Assembly: GCA_033026295.1 (NCBI GenBank)
Contig: CM065168.1
Location: forward strand, 24,963,306 to 25,027,305
Direction: 5' to 3'
Length of the DNA stretch: 64,000 nt
Source: Channa striata
Taxonomy: Eukaryota > Chordata > Actinopteri > Anabantiformes > Channidae
Part shown: positions 26,101 to 39,180 of the stretch, one piece after another
Numbering within the stretch: the stretch's first letter is position 1
How the letters are laid out: the number at the start of each line of letters is the position of its first letter
Notes under the pieces: model-generated
What the model was told of the DNA's origin: nothing
Databases searched by the model: none
What the model saw: only the letters and a program-made list of their open reading frames with translations
Position numbers and translations under genes: made by a program

Positions 26101-26960
26101 TCATGATGTTTTGGAATTTTAAGACCCAATTGAACTTTATTAAAGAGGCAAACAGCAGTGTTTAAAGTGGGATTTTCGGCTTCTAATGCATCCCAGACAC
26201 AGAGACCCATTGGGGATTTGTTTTCCTTCTGTTTTTGCTGCTGGCTCACAAATGTAGGCAAATTAATGCTAGTTACGACTGTTTTGATTTGTAATACATT
26301 TTTGTCATCCTGCCAAAAGAAAATTCACGCAGAACTGCATTATCAAAAAGACAGATTTCAAAGAGAACTAAATGAGAACAGCCATGAAAGGAATTTGAGA
26401 ATCTGAGAATAAAGTGTGAAGAGGAGACAGTAATTAAGGATTAGAGAAATCCTTCATGGTAATACATTAAGGTTGGATTATTGGCTTACTTGAGTTTTAA
26501 TTGTGCTTTCCATCATTTGATGATTGAATGATGATTCAATAAATATCAACTATACAGTTGTCCCATATTCAACCCAATCCCTAAGGAGTTTGCATATTCC
26601 CTTAGTCATAGTATGCCTAAAATAGTCATGATCATGATCACATCATCCCTGTAGAAAATAGAATTTCATTAAAAGCTTCTGATCAGGGGAGAACCACGAG
26701 TTGCAGTGTGGGAAACAAACTCAAACATTGTACTCACTGTCCAGCGAGAGCATGGAGTCAAAGATCTTGCACTGCACCTGTCCTGTACTCTGTGAGGCAC
26801 AGCTCATCCACAGCCCCTCGTACAGACCCACGGCCGTGATGATGGCATCGCCGGCGTACGACGACTGCTTCCACTGGGGCAACGCAGTGGTGGAGATGAT
26901 GCCAATCCATCCACCCAACGCCAGGAAATAACCCAACAACTGGAGACCTGAATTGGCCAT
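20191..26960 (-). CDS. cldn19: Claudin-19, tight-junction membrane protein
   Basis: Four coding exons: 26738-26960, 21454-21618, 21035-21119 and 20191-20347, all with GT-AG borders and matching phases, giving 209 residues (mammalian forms are 211-224). The start MANSGLQLLGYFLALGGW is nearly identical to mammalian claudin-19. The W30...G49-L50-W51...C54...C64 signature of extracellular loop 1 is intact, followed by three more membrane segments (RALMVVSVLLGFIGIIVSV; TGGALFLLAGLCTLVSVSWY; YEFGSALFVGWAAASLTVLGG). The tail ends in EYV, a PDZ-binding end that would bind ZO scaffolds. Claudin-19 forms paracellular barriers or channels at tight junctions in kidney, retina and Schwann cells. Intron 1 is about 5.1 kb. 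A donor inside the last codons could produce a second carboxy end. The disrupted claudin-16-like locus lies tail-to-tail with it about 8 kb away. Confidence 0.95.
24520..24600. repeat. Dispersed fish repeat, (TCAAC)n plus TTTATTTATAAAG
   Basis: A (TCAAC)n run followed by TTTATTTATAAAGCCCTTG and CCAAAGTGCTGTACA. This layout is common in fish genomes and resembles the reversed 3' tail of a LINE-like element. It lies in intron 1 of cldn19. Confidence 0.55.
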
Positions 26961-26999
26961 CCTTCACTAGTTCTGTTTCTCTTCTTCTCTCTGAACTTG

Positions 27000-27610
27000 T
27001 TCTTTGTCCGTCTGTTTTACTTGCAGCAGATCTGTTCAGATGACACTGGTGTACTGGCCTTTCTTTAAGCGCTCTTTGTGGACACACCTGTAGCAATCCT
27101 GTTACTTCACTTTTCCTTTTACTATCTGGTCCCTCTGAACATCTCCTTTTGCTGCTCTGTTTTAACTCTCATCTGTAGAGCTCCCCTCTTTGTCCTCTTC
27201 TTTAACTCGTGCTTTCTTTTTCTGTCCGTGTCCCCGGCTTGCCTTGGTCCGTTAGCTGGGATGGCAAGTCAAAGTCTCCCCTCAGGGCAGTCCTCTTTGA
27301 CTCCTTAGTCTCTCTCGGGCTTAGTCAAAGTGGAAGAAAGGCTTTCTGGTGGTCAGCGGTTCAGTTCATCAAGCATCGTCGCTGGGCTGCCTCACTCTCT
27401 GCATGGCTTCTTCCAGTTCTCTCTCTCTCTCTCTCCCCTGTTGCTCACTTACTTTGCCCCCACTACAATCTTTCCATCTGCTCCAGGCTCAAGTGGCTCA
27501 ATGAGGGGTAGCAGAAAAAAAGTAGAAAAAAAATACATCAACACAGAAAGTCCTTAACAGGCTGATCACAAAGGGATGGGGTAAAGGGTTGGCCTGTGAT
27601 TGGACGCTTC
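27000..27610 (-). promoter_or_regulatory. Probable cldn19 5' UTR and promoter region
   Basis: This is the stretch just upstream of the cldn19 start codon on its strand. It has a pyrimidine-rich CT run on the plus strand (about 27418-27440) and an inverted CCAAT box (GATTGG at about 27598-27603). No TATA box was placed with confidence, and the transcription start is not determined. Confidence 0.3.
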
Positions 27611-30600
27611 TGTGTTGTAGGAACGCCTACTGGGAGGGATGAGGGATGGGCTGTTTGGGAAATGAGCACTGTTTCAAACAGAGAAAGCAATAAAGAAAAC
27701 AATTAATGTTTTCAGCGAGGAAAACAGCATAGATATATCCTGAATGGGAAGTTGATTACTGAGAGCTGCTCTTCTTGTAAAGTTGGTCCAAGCCAGCTGA
27801 GGACTTTCATTCTGAATCATTTCACCCATGACCCATCAACAAAACTTCAACAGGCTGTTTTAGGTGCCGGATGCAACAACCTTTTAAAAGTTTGCCGCCA
27901 CCTCTGCTGGAGGTGTGGAGGAGGTGGTGGTGAAGAGCAACAAACACACGTAAATCAGCATCTAAACAATGCGCAGCTGAAAAGGACGTGTCACACGCAG
28001 ACAGGCTCTCTGGAAATTATGGGCGGCTGAGGCGAGCCTCCTTCATTACCATGGTAACCCCATACAAATGAAGAGAGAGAAGCAGAGCATGAGCGAGAGT
28101 TCACCCAGCTGTACATCCTTAGGAGCAGCAAACGCAGACACACTCCAGGCCTTTTGTGTGTGTGGAGAGCAGTGGAACCCTGTTTTCCCACAGTCGCAGC
28201 TTCACTTCGACTCATCTCATTAAATAGCATTGAATTCACTTAGGGCTAACTTCATAATTCTATTCTGCCAATTACACTGTCAACAAATCTAGTCTGAGAG
28301 ACATGGCTGTTTTCTCACATCTGTAAGAGACATGTCTCACCCCACCTCTCACACACACACACACACACAGCCTTTACAAGTATGTTTTTGCCTATACTCT
28401 AACAGCTGTCTTCAACAGAATTTTAGCATGAAAAATGCAACTTTAAATAATGCAAAAATTCAAATGGTAAGATTTTAATGATGTTTTCTAAATTGTCTCT
28501 TCAATTTTAGCCTTTCACACTACTGTCTACAGCACATGTCACATGATTCAACCTTGAACTTGTACCTCGGCTTGATTTCCCATAACGTAACAAGTGAGCA
28601 TGCATGTGACCTAATTTCACGCACACACACATTTCCACACATGTGGATAGACAGAAGATTACCTTCTCCTAAACCAACCCTTTTTCTTTTTGATAAAAAT
28701 TGTCAGACACATTCTTCTCACAGGTTTAATTGTTCAGTATCTGTTTACTTGTGATCATAGGCATGTGGACACTTTTGCAGTGTCTAATGAGGAGCTTGAC
28801 ATGTTTTAATCAGGAGCAGGTCAGCAAAGCGCAGGAAGCGAGACAAGATGAAAGTGATGCAAAACAAGTGCTCTGCTAAAGTATAGTTGCTAAAGGGTTG
28901 GCAGCTTCAATGGGGCATCTAGAGCTCTTTCTGATTTTGAATTATAATAACAGAGTACTGCCCTTTGTGGTATTAAAGCAGTAACAAGTCTAATAAAAAA
29001 AATAGTCTTCAAACCTAGAAGAAAAAATGTATAGTTGCCTTTGAAAGTTCCAACGTATGTGTTTTGATCACTATTATTGTCAGGACATTGTTTTTAGTGC
29101 ATTTAAAAAGATATGATCACCCATTAATCCATGTTCTAAACCACTAATCCTATTAAGCGGAGCTGGATTCTAGCTGTCAAACTGCAGAGTACACCATGAA
29201 GAGACTGCCAGTCTATCTTAGTTCTGACATATAATAATTGTGTGATTCACTTTTTGATTACTTTTACAGATTTATGGTTTAGGTAACCAAAACTACTTTG
29301 ACAGGTTGAGTGAAAGTTGGGATAATTTGGTTGGCAATACAGCAGAATTGATTCACAGCCCAGCTCCTTTAGTGTTTGGTGCTCATCTTTGAGGCAATAG
29401 AGATCCAGATGACATGTTATGTCATCCACTTTTATTTAATCTCTCCTCTTAGTACATTAAATGTTTCTCAAAAATGGTTTGCAGGCACCTATAAAACAAG
29501 TCAAAGGCAACAGTTAACCTCGTGACTAAACGTGTGAACTAGTCCTGTTAGTGATCAGACAGCTAATGAGAGCTGTTTCGTTATTTCAAACATTTAGTTA
29601 CTACGTGAACATATTTCTGTGCCAAATACTTCATAAAGACATATTAGCACATTAGAAAAGTACACCAGCTTAACTATTTTATTTAATTGGTAACCTCATT
29701 AGGGCAGGTTGTGTGGCTTTACAGTATATTCTACAGGGATGCTTTTCATTTATGTAGTGTCAAATTAATGGGAAATGAGAAGAGATTTTTTTGTGAAAAA
29801 CGGTGGTATGTATCCTAAACAGAGGTAAAAACTTATGAAAATCAATCAAACTTAAATTAAAAGAAGATATGCAAAAGTTTAGAAGTATAAGAAAATACTT
29901 TAAAAGTTATAAAAATACGTGAAAATGTCCACCGCTTTGGCTGTCAGGGCTCCACCATCATTACCAGTATGGATCCACCCATTTGTTAATCGCAGCTCTT
30001 ATCACTTTGATATAATTCTGCCCAAACAGGAAACCAGCAAATGTAGTTAGCACAACATCACACCCAGACACACTCAGTGAAGACATCAGGATCCTATCAG
30101 ATTAGCCAGTGTTGTCAGGGTTACCGTGGAAGACATGTGGGCATGTAAACTGTACCGGAGAAGACTCATGTAACACAACATGCAGATTGTCGATTGCATT
30201 TGAAAAATCACATTGGGATGTTTTAGTGAACAAGCCTCACTTTTATGTCACATAAAGCAAATTTGTTGCAGTTAAACGTGTGGATTATGATGTATATATA
30301 GCTAGTATCACTTGGGATGTAAGAGTGTACATGAGTTAACAGTATTCCCAGAGACCATGTAGTGCTCTCCAGTTAAGTGTAATTACAGTACGTCAAGCTT
30401 TTCCTTTTAATGGGTTTCACCCAGAGAGCCAACACGAGAAGGTGGCATCTGAATGAATGCTAACTAAGCACAGAAATGAATAATGTATGTCTGTAGCCGG
30501 CGAAGAGCTCCTCTGGTCGAGCTCAAGTGCCCCTGAAGAGACTGTTGGTGCTACTCATTACGGAGTTGAACAGGGCGTCTCTCCCCAAGAGTAGACCGCA

Positions 30601-32284
30601 GCATTGAGTGCTGTAATACACGAAAACAGTTCGAGAGTTGAACTAAGAGGTTATTGTTGTTAACTCATCTCCTAATTGCTTTAATTATGTCATTTTGGAT
30701 GCTTAAATCTTCAGACTATGGTGAAAGGTTGATGGGACCTCTTTCCACAAATGCACCAAACAAACACTGTAGAAATTCTTTTCATCCCATTTCCTAAACT
30801 CAATGAGGCCAACTTTACTTTTATGTCTGGCCTCAGTTCAGCTGGTGAGGTCAGCGCCTTCTGGCCATGCTGAAGTGTTTGAGCAGTAATGGACGAGAAG
30901 GAGACCCTTCCTTTCTCCTTCCCCTCCACCCATTACTCCTTCTCTCCCTTCCAGCTCCTCATCAGTGGATGTATGGTTTAGTGGGTGCCATCTCTCCATC
31001 GTCTCTCCCCACCTCTCACCTCTCTCCCCTCTCTCCATCTACCCAGATTTTCCAGACCCCTGCCGCACTAAGCTGATCTTAAGAGTCAGCTGAGCTGATC
31101 AAAGACTATAGCCATGTAGTGGCTAACAAGAGGTGAGAGTTCCCAACAACATAGGACCTCCCAGGGCTTTCCACCACCATAGACCTACTGTAACTAGAAC
31201 AGACATAGAGTAAAAGACACAGATTATATACAAAGCCAGGGTGACTGTGTGCAAAGTCAAGTGGCTTATGTACACAGACAGCAATCTGTTTCATAAGAAA
31301 ATATATGTATTCTTGCTCAGTCAAATCTGAGTCCTTGAGGATGATGATTTCCCAGCCTGTTCTAGTGGGTTTAAGTCTACAGAGAAAGCTACCCTCCATT
31401 ACCCAAAATCCCCCTTGTGCAGGGAATGCCCAGGTACTTTTTCCCACCACTCTCCTCCCCCATCACCCCCCACCATCGCCTCATTTTTTTCCATGTAACT
31501 CTCTCCTCGTCGCGTCAACCCTTCCAGTTGCCTCTACGTGCTCTGACCCTTTATTATCAGTCTAATTATCCCTAGCAGGCTTCCCCTCCTCTTCCTCCTC
31601 CCATTGTTCCCCATTTCTTTTTGTCCTTTGTGACCCTTTTCCTCTGTTTTCCTTTCTAATGCTTTTGCACACTGTAGCCCTTCTGTAGGCCTATGCCTGA
31701 CCCGAGTAGAAACGGAACCATGATCCTCAGCAGCGATTTCTTTTGTAAATTCATGATGTACTAGGGGTGTTCCTGTCAATTCAACATTTACAGTAGTGTT
31801 TTGTAGTCAACAAGAACTGGGCTATTGTTGTTCTTGTGCCAGTTAAAACATGAAGGAAATTGGTTTTAATGTCACTGGATAATCAATAAAACAAAACCAA
31901 CGCAGTTTTTGTTTGTACGTGAAGTTGGTCCTGCTGCCCCAAATGATGACACTCCAGGAATGTCCTATACAATTTATACCTGTCAATCAATCAGTACTGG
32001 ACACCATTGTTCCGAGGGCGTCAAATAGTGGCATTCCTGGGGTGTCCAATAGTAGTAGTCAGAGACTCTGAGTAAGAACATTTTGATTTTATCGACAAAC
32101 TTCATTCCACAAATCTTGTTTTTTATACCTGTAGACACAGACAACCACATAGTGTGTTTTACAAAGGTAACTGGCTGTCCAGACGGTAGCTTAAGCTACA
32201 GTATAGGTCTGTGCCAGAACCCGAGAGAAATGTAACCATATGTTCAAAGTAACTACATTTATTAGCTCTAACATAAACTTTATG
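27611..32284. other. Intergenic region, no gene recognised
   Basis: No exon chain or family motif on either strand. A short CA run lies near 28350-28370. Pyrimidine-rich sequence at 30.9-31.1 and 31.4-31.6 kb produces long but low-complexity frames that I do not accept as coding. Confidence 0.55.
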
Positions 32285-32502
32285 ATTCAATTCAATTCAA
32301 TTCAACTTTATTTATATAGTGCAAGGTCATCTCAAGGCACTTTACATAATAAAGTCAAGACTATACAAACATTTAAAGAAAACCCAAGGGGCATTTGTTG
32401 GGTTTTCTCTAACGTTTGTATAGTCTTGACTTTATTATGTAAAGAACTTTGAGATTACTTTGTTGTAAATTCACGCTATAAAAATAGTTTATTTGAATTG
32501 AA
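32285..32502. repeat. Fold-back (palindromic) dispersed element
   Basis: A long inverted repeat of about 218 bp. It starts with (TTCAA)n and TTTATTTATATAG, and ends with the reverse complement TTTGAATTGAA. The stem includes a perfect 27-bp pairing between 32344-32370 and 32414-32440, closed by a loop of about 12 bases around 32386-32397. The left arm matches the start of the repeat at 47336-47565. The structure fits two head-to-head copies of that repeat's end, or a fold-back non-autonomous element. Confidence 0.7.
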
Positions 32503-33584
32503 AAATTAAATTTATTTAGCAAACTCTTAGACCCTAAAATCATGACAAAGAAAATATGCTAATAATTAAAAATAAGATGATATGGAAAAAAAACAATACA
32601 GCTGACATGTGGAATTTAGAATTGTATCTACACAAAGAAACTAGCAATGCAGCTATATTTTTTTGCAGAATTATATTAAGTAATACATCTAAAATAGAGA
32701 GTACAAGTAAAGAAAGCATAAACTGGAAATACACCAGTGAACCCAAATACTATGAAGTTGTACGTAAGTAAAATATTCATGCAACTGTTCAGCACTTAAT
32801 TACTTATGTCCTCTGAATGTAACATGGAAAGAAACAAATTACTGCACAGTTCATGGCTAAAGATATGTTTTTAGAAACACAGCTGCTTTACACTAAGTTA
32901 TGATAAGAACTATTATAAATCATGTTAGCATGTTAGTTAGTCACAAAGTAAAGGCTGTAAAATGAAGCTAATAGTATTTTTAGAATGCAGTTTTACACAT
33001 GATTGTTCAAACTAATTTAAACAAATTACACTGTTATTTTGATTCCATCTTTTAAGCCTTATAATGTACATTCTAGTTACACTACAACATCTGTCTGAGT
33101 TGTTGATTGATTGTTGAGGTTGATTTGCACAGCGCAGTGAAAATTCATCATAAATGTCATACAGAAGGTAATTTATGCAGGGCTGGTTAAGAATTTGTTA
33201 TTCACACATGGAAAACCTTGTCTCACCTAATTTGGGATTAAACTGCAGGGAACGTTTAGTGAGGTTTAAAACTGATATGGTTTAGAGAAAAAGTAAGAAA
33301 GTTAGTACTCTGTTTTACTCCCACTCCCCCTTTCTCTCCTCTTCTCCCCCATCTTCTCATCTTTATCCACACTACAAACACAAATTATCCAGGCTACGCT
33401 TCCTCGTGTCTTTGTCTTCTTCCGTTATTCCTTTCCTGCCTTTCACCTCTTGGCACCTTATTACCCGCCTCCTCCTGTACCATACAGTAGCTGGAACCAA
33501 ATCTCCTGCACCTGCATGTCCACGCTCTATCCAGTTCCCTGAATTCCTGAATGCACTGTGCTGATCTGACCCTTAAAGTAAATG

Positions 33585-33649
<65 letters not shown>

Positions 33650-36600
33650 GGGTATACAGAAGTGGTGCTGCGGAGGATGCCTGAAAGACCTTTATTGTAG
33701 ACCTAAAGTTCACCTAAGTGCTCTGGAAAGTTATTGCATTTAAGGAGGTCCCCAGAAATAAAGGCTCTTCTGGTCTGGAGTGGGGCTTCTGAATTTCCAT
33801 TTATCTTAGCAGTGCAGCCCTCTCTAAGCCCAGGGCAGGTCGAAATGAAGTCTGAAGAATTTGGGAGCATAAGTTAGTTTTCAGTGAAAGGGTTTAAAAG
33901 CAAATTTTGATATATTAATTGAGAAAAAGAACTAGAATCTTACAAAACGGGAATGCATAAACTGTCCAGCTTCCCTGAAGCCATATTCCTGCAGGGCAGT
34001 GTAGCTTTTTTAATGCCCATAAAGTTGTTGCTTAGATTAGTGAAGATTAGGAAAAATACATGCAGAGACAGAAACATATGTCTAATTTACAATTTGCATC
34101 TTATTTTGGTGTAGTTATGTTTTTGACATAAAGTCTCTCAGCTACAATCAAACTGCACTCCAAATAAATTGTTTATTTTTGGGAACATCTTGACATGGCT
34201 ACAGCCAAATCTGACCTAACCAGGAAATTATGGGTAATAAAACTGTACACATCCAAATGACGCATACAGTGGCGCTGATTCAGGCTGAATTCTGAAGCTG
34301 CTTGCTTTAGCTGACTCTCACTGACTGTGCCATTCAGGCTCAAGCTTAAGCAATGTGGTGATCAGCTGACAAATGACATGCAGTCATCATCCTGAAGATG
34401 CAGAAACATAGGAGAACAGGTAAATGTATGCGTAGAACAGTGGGCCATATGCAGCCAGCCTTAGCCACAGTCTGTGAAATGTCACCTGGGTGACAGGGTC
34501 ACGGTGTGTGTCTGCACACTGTATGAGAGTGTACAGTGTATGCCAGCCCAGCATCAACAGACAGGCAGTGGGAGGCAGTGAAGCAGAGGCCTGAGGGTAA
34601 ACAGCTGAGGGCGACTATGGAGAGATTAAAAAGGGAATGTGGGACTTAATCCACTGTTATACTGCAGTCCTTGAGTCTCCACACACCGAGAGAGCAAAGA
34701 AAAGACAAGCATTCCTCCCAGGCCTCACTACACAGCACACAGACCACGGGCTAAAGACGCCATTCTCCTGCCATCTGGCCTTAACCAAACACTGAACGGC
34801 CCCTCGACCCTGACCCGCTCCACCTCTTGAACCTTTACCACCATCGCGCACTTGCCATCTTCCCCCGCAAACCCTCTGCTCTCCTTTACTTCCTTCTCGA
34901 CCCCCTACTCCACAGACATGTCAAAAGCCTATTATTATCACTACTTGTACTTTTACTTTTTAGTGAAGTAGCGCAGTGCAGGCAACAGTCAAACAACAAT
35001 CAATGAACTGATTCTGAGATCCATCTAGTAGCCACGTGTGGATGTGTACTTGCATGCTGACAGCTGTTATGATGCCTAAGCAGTGTGTTCACATCTTGCT
35101 ATGAGGGCCTAATAGTTTAAAATGCATGTACCCCATCAGTCATGTAGCACCATCTCATGATCTTCCCCCACCAACATTAACTCAGCTGCGTCAGTGTTTC
35201 ATCCGATCACCTAAAGACAGTAGTAAATTGGTAGAAGTAGAAGTAAAATTAGTGCCATTGCTCCCAATAATTAAATGTAACCACAACTACTCCCAGGGGT
35301 GAAATTTAAATGCCAATGTTTTTCATTTTTCAAGTTATGCAAGTCTGAAAACTTAATTCTCTGCATATTTAGCGTTTGCAATTTCAGATTTTGAAATGTA
35401 TAATTTAAGTTCAGTTAGTTATGCAGTATGCACAGTGAAGTACAACAGATGAAGAAGAGTAAACTATCCTCTTTACTAGACATTCAAATGAACAATCACT
35501 ATAATGGAAAGAGCTTAGCTGAAGAAGCGTAGTTTAATTACTGGATAAACGTAAAGAAGCTCAAGGTGTCTGACGACTGAGGGCACTTATGCATTCCTTT
35601 CTCAGACTCTTTAGCACCTTTCTAGTGGCTGCTGTTCAAAAAATGTGTCATGTAACTGCTGTCTCGTGAAGGAGAATCTCCCTCTCTGCCTTTCACATTG
35701 CCTTTTTGCTTAAAAATACCCCTGCTACATCCTTTTGCCAGTCCCATTTCCCTATCTCACCTTTCCCCGTACTTTTGTCTCCCGACCAACAACTTTATTT
35801 TCCCATCCGCCCCCTGTAAGTAGATGGCACTGAGCCAAATTCTGGCCAGCCACCCTTCACCATAATGACCAGCGGAGACGTCTTCATTTGATGGGACAAA
35901 AGGGTCTAGAAGAATCACTGCCGTTCACCCGGGGGCCTTGTGCTTGGTAGCCAGCTGCCTACAGACTTACAGTTGGAGATTTGGAAAGGAAGGTACAGGA
36001 AGGAAAGGGAGTTGGAGGTTCCCACACAGAGTAGCTATATATCAAAGTGCCGTTTAACCTCCCAGAAATATCCCCAAGCAGACTGTGAACTTGTTCCCCA
36101 TAGAGTAGTTATTGCATTCTCACAGGTTAACATTCATACGTCCCTGTGCTTAGCATATGAGCCCTATACATACACTGATTAGTGGGCCTCTGCTTTCAGT
36201 CACAGTGAAACTGCCCATTTGTGCGATGATGGGGAGTGCATGGAATTCATAAAGAATCATTATTTCTACATCCTGTTTTATGAGAGCCAATAAAAATGTC
36301 ATTCGCCCATTAGCGCTGTAGTTTATTCAGGCCCATTAACTCTTCCACACAGCACTAAACAAACATTCAGGCTAATCTCCTGCCAGAAACATAACTTTAT
36401 CCAGATCCCGGCCTGCCCTGTAGACCGGCTCCTTCTCACAAAGGCACAGAATCTGTGATCCAAATGAGGCCAAAGGGTATTTTAAAACTTGCTTTTAAAC
36501 GGAAAGAAATTGATTTGGTTTCAACAAATCTACAACATAATGTTATTTAATTGTGCCAGCATTTATGTGTAGTAATTATAAAGAACTGAAAGACACACTA

Positions 36601-36790
36601 ACCTTAAAATGTCTCAATTACATAAAATTAAACCACTAATAATTTACTGCATGTAGTGAAATGCCAAAGGTTGATCTTACAGGCTCCTCCAACTCAAAGG
36701 TCAAAAGTTAAAAATTAACCCCTCAACCCTGAGTTGCCTTGTTTTGGTAATTAGAACTTGGCATTAAAGCTAAGCAGTAAATAAAAGTAT
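32503..36790. other. Intergenic region, no gene recognised
   Basis: AT-rich, then pyrimidine-rich around 33.3-33.5 kb. A long GT microsatellite is listed separately. AAGTA-rich stretches near 35225-35290 resemble decayed dispersed repeats. No coding signature was found. Confidence 0.55.
33587..33647. repeat. (GT)n microsatellite, about 61 bp
   Basis: About 30 uninterrupted GT units followed by GGGGGTATACAG. This is the longest pure dinucleotide run in the window, so it is likely polymorphic and may form Z-DNA. Confidence 0.95.
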
Positions 36791-36794
36791 TAAT

Positions 36795-37080
36795 CACTTA
36801 GGGGTTGCAAGCCAGTAACTTCTGTGCCGATCCCAAGCCCGGATAAATAGAGAGGGTTGTGTCAGGAAGGGCATCCGGCGTAAAATTTTGCCAAGTACAA
36901 CCATGTGAGTCATCCATACCACTTTAATACCGGATCGGTCGAGGCCCGGGTCAACAAAGACCGCCACCGGTGCTGTTAACCTTCAGGGTGCCAGTGGAAA
37001 TTGGACTACTGTTGGTCGAAGAAGGAGAGGAGGCAGAAGGGTTCGTGGTCAGAGAGAGAAGAGGAAAGGCAGTGATTGTC
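36795..37080 (+). mobile_element. LINE 5' region fragment (same family as 5.97-6.24 kb)
   Basis: Starts with GGGGTTGCAAGCCAGTAACT, runs through GGATAAATAGAGAGG, GGAAGGGCATCCGGCGTAAA and GGTCGAGGCCCGGGT, and ends in purine-rich sequence with GAAGAAGGAGAGGAGG. This order is typical of the 5' part of a common fish LINE. Its reverse complement is found at 5984-6102. The 3' end of the LINE is absent here, which is unusual because most LINE copies lose the 5' end. Confidence 0.6.
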
Positions 37081-39143
37081 TTAAATAATATGCAGTTGTG
37101 CTTTTAAAGGTTTTTTTCTAGATTTGTGTCCAATGGGAATACACATCTATGTTAACAGACACATAGATACGTATCTATATAGACAGATCTCTCTCTATAT
37201 ATATATACATATATATGTATATAAATACACATATACATATATATGAGAGAGGATTTGTTCAAACGTAACCATGTTATTATTTTTATGTGGACTGGCACTG
37301 GACACTTTTTACAATCCACCTGGAGTGTGTAATAAGAATAGGTGGTTCCAGTGTGTACAACTCCACTATCCACTATGGCCTCAATAATAAACAGAGAGTA
37401 GAAATATCACATTTCTGACAGCTTCAACTTAAAAACTGCAAAATTCTAGCACTGTAAAACTCATAGCAGAGCTGCTGTATTGGATTGAATTTTATATGCG
37501 TATATATGGTTGGTAATTAATATTTTTAAGTATATACAGTTGATGGATGGATAGTAAAGTAACTGTCTGCTCAGATGTGCTGTATTATGCTAATAAGACA
37601 TTTGTGGAATTTTCCATGAGCTAAGTAAGGTTCAAATTCTCATGAAAAATATCTCCTGATAGACTGGCAGAGGTTTAGAGCTATTTTTGATGCAGTTAGT
37701 ATAATTATTGAAGTTAGTGTTATTTCATAATTATAAAGCAATGTAGCTAATAGCAGGTTTTGTTAGAATAACAGAAGTTAAATAAGCTTAAGTCAATGAT
37801 ATTTATCCCCCAGAAATACAAACTTTGCCTCAAAAAGCTACAACAAACAAATCATTTGTTCCTTGGATGAAGAAATATACAGTAAAAGCAGTTTGTAGTT
37901 GAGGGGCTAAAATTACACAGTAATTACACCAGTGGGTGCTGCAGAAAGTGTTTGGAAATGGCTGGCTGTAATGTGATTATAACCGTTGTATAATAACTGA
38001 TTTAAACAAGCAGAATCTTCACTAAATGTAAACTGACAGTGAGTCAGAAACAATTATTTTCTCCTCTAACCCTTAATCAGCAACCATATCTACAGTATAG
38101 ACCTGGCATCGTGCACAGCTGTGCACGCCCAGCACTTTATTAGACCTCCGTTTCCCTCTCAGCTGTGGTCCCATGCCCAGACCGGTACAACTGTGATCCC
38201 AGTCCTATAGGAGAATAAGGAGACAGTTCATGGCGGAGCTGAAGTCATCAGCCAGGCATCCGTCAGAACAGCCACCAAAACAATAAAGCCCTCTGTCCTA
38301 CTAACACAAGGTTGGTTTTAGACCACAGTCCGGACAGTGCTGAGATGGACAGGCAGCACCAATGGAACTGACAGCTACAGTTTGACCTTTTCTTGTGCAG
38401 TAACACCTCACAGTACACATAGTGAGGTTGAACCTGTTTGATGATTATTGAGGCATCAGTTCAGCATGTTATCAAACTCAGGTTTGTTGGTTGCTGCACA
38501 TGATGTCCAATTAAAAAGCGCAATACCATGCACAAATGGACACAAACACACCCCTGAGAGCTGACAGGGTTTTTACAAAGACAGGTAACAGGCTGGTCTT
38601 GAAAGTTGCAGCCCAAAACACTGGACAATAAAAAGTTCCTTTAGATGTGCCACCAGTAGCCAGAGGAGCAGAGAGACGTAGGTCGATAGACTGCTGTTTT
38701 ATTCTCTTCTTTCCAGAGTCACAGTCACAGTTAATCTCAGCCCCGCGCCCTGCTGTGCCAGACCCCAACCTGCCACCTCCGTCTCCATGCCTGCCACGTC
38801 ACCATGGCAACAAGGACCAACCATGTGGCACACACACAACCACTTTGAGTCCAAAAGTAAGTTGGACTTTAGATACATGAGGAGAATGTGCAACAGTGTA
38901 TTGTGGCTGTAGGCAAAACAGTCAGAGACGGCTGTACCAATCCCAGACTAAACCTCTGTTGTCTACTGTACTCTCTAACTCGGCCCCCCACCCTTTTCTC
39001 TCTCCCACTCTCTTTTGGAAGAACAATGGTCAAATCCATAGGCCACAAATACACAGATGAACAAAGTCGCCTGTGTGTGTGTCCGTCTTTCAGTTGAACA
39101 AGAGTAAGAAGATACAAAGAAAGCACTGACAGTCCACCACTTG

Positions 39144-39180
<37 letters not shown>

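Noticed and set aside
26758..27096. 112-codon minus-strand frame over cldn19 exon 1
   Set aside because: It overlaps the genuine claudin-19 first exon in a different frame and has no family pattern.
30838..31779. Several frames on both strands around 30.8-31.8 kb
   Set aside because: They come from pyrimidine/purine-rich low-complexity sequence, with no conserved motif.
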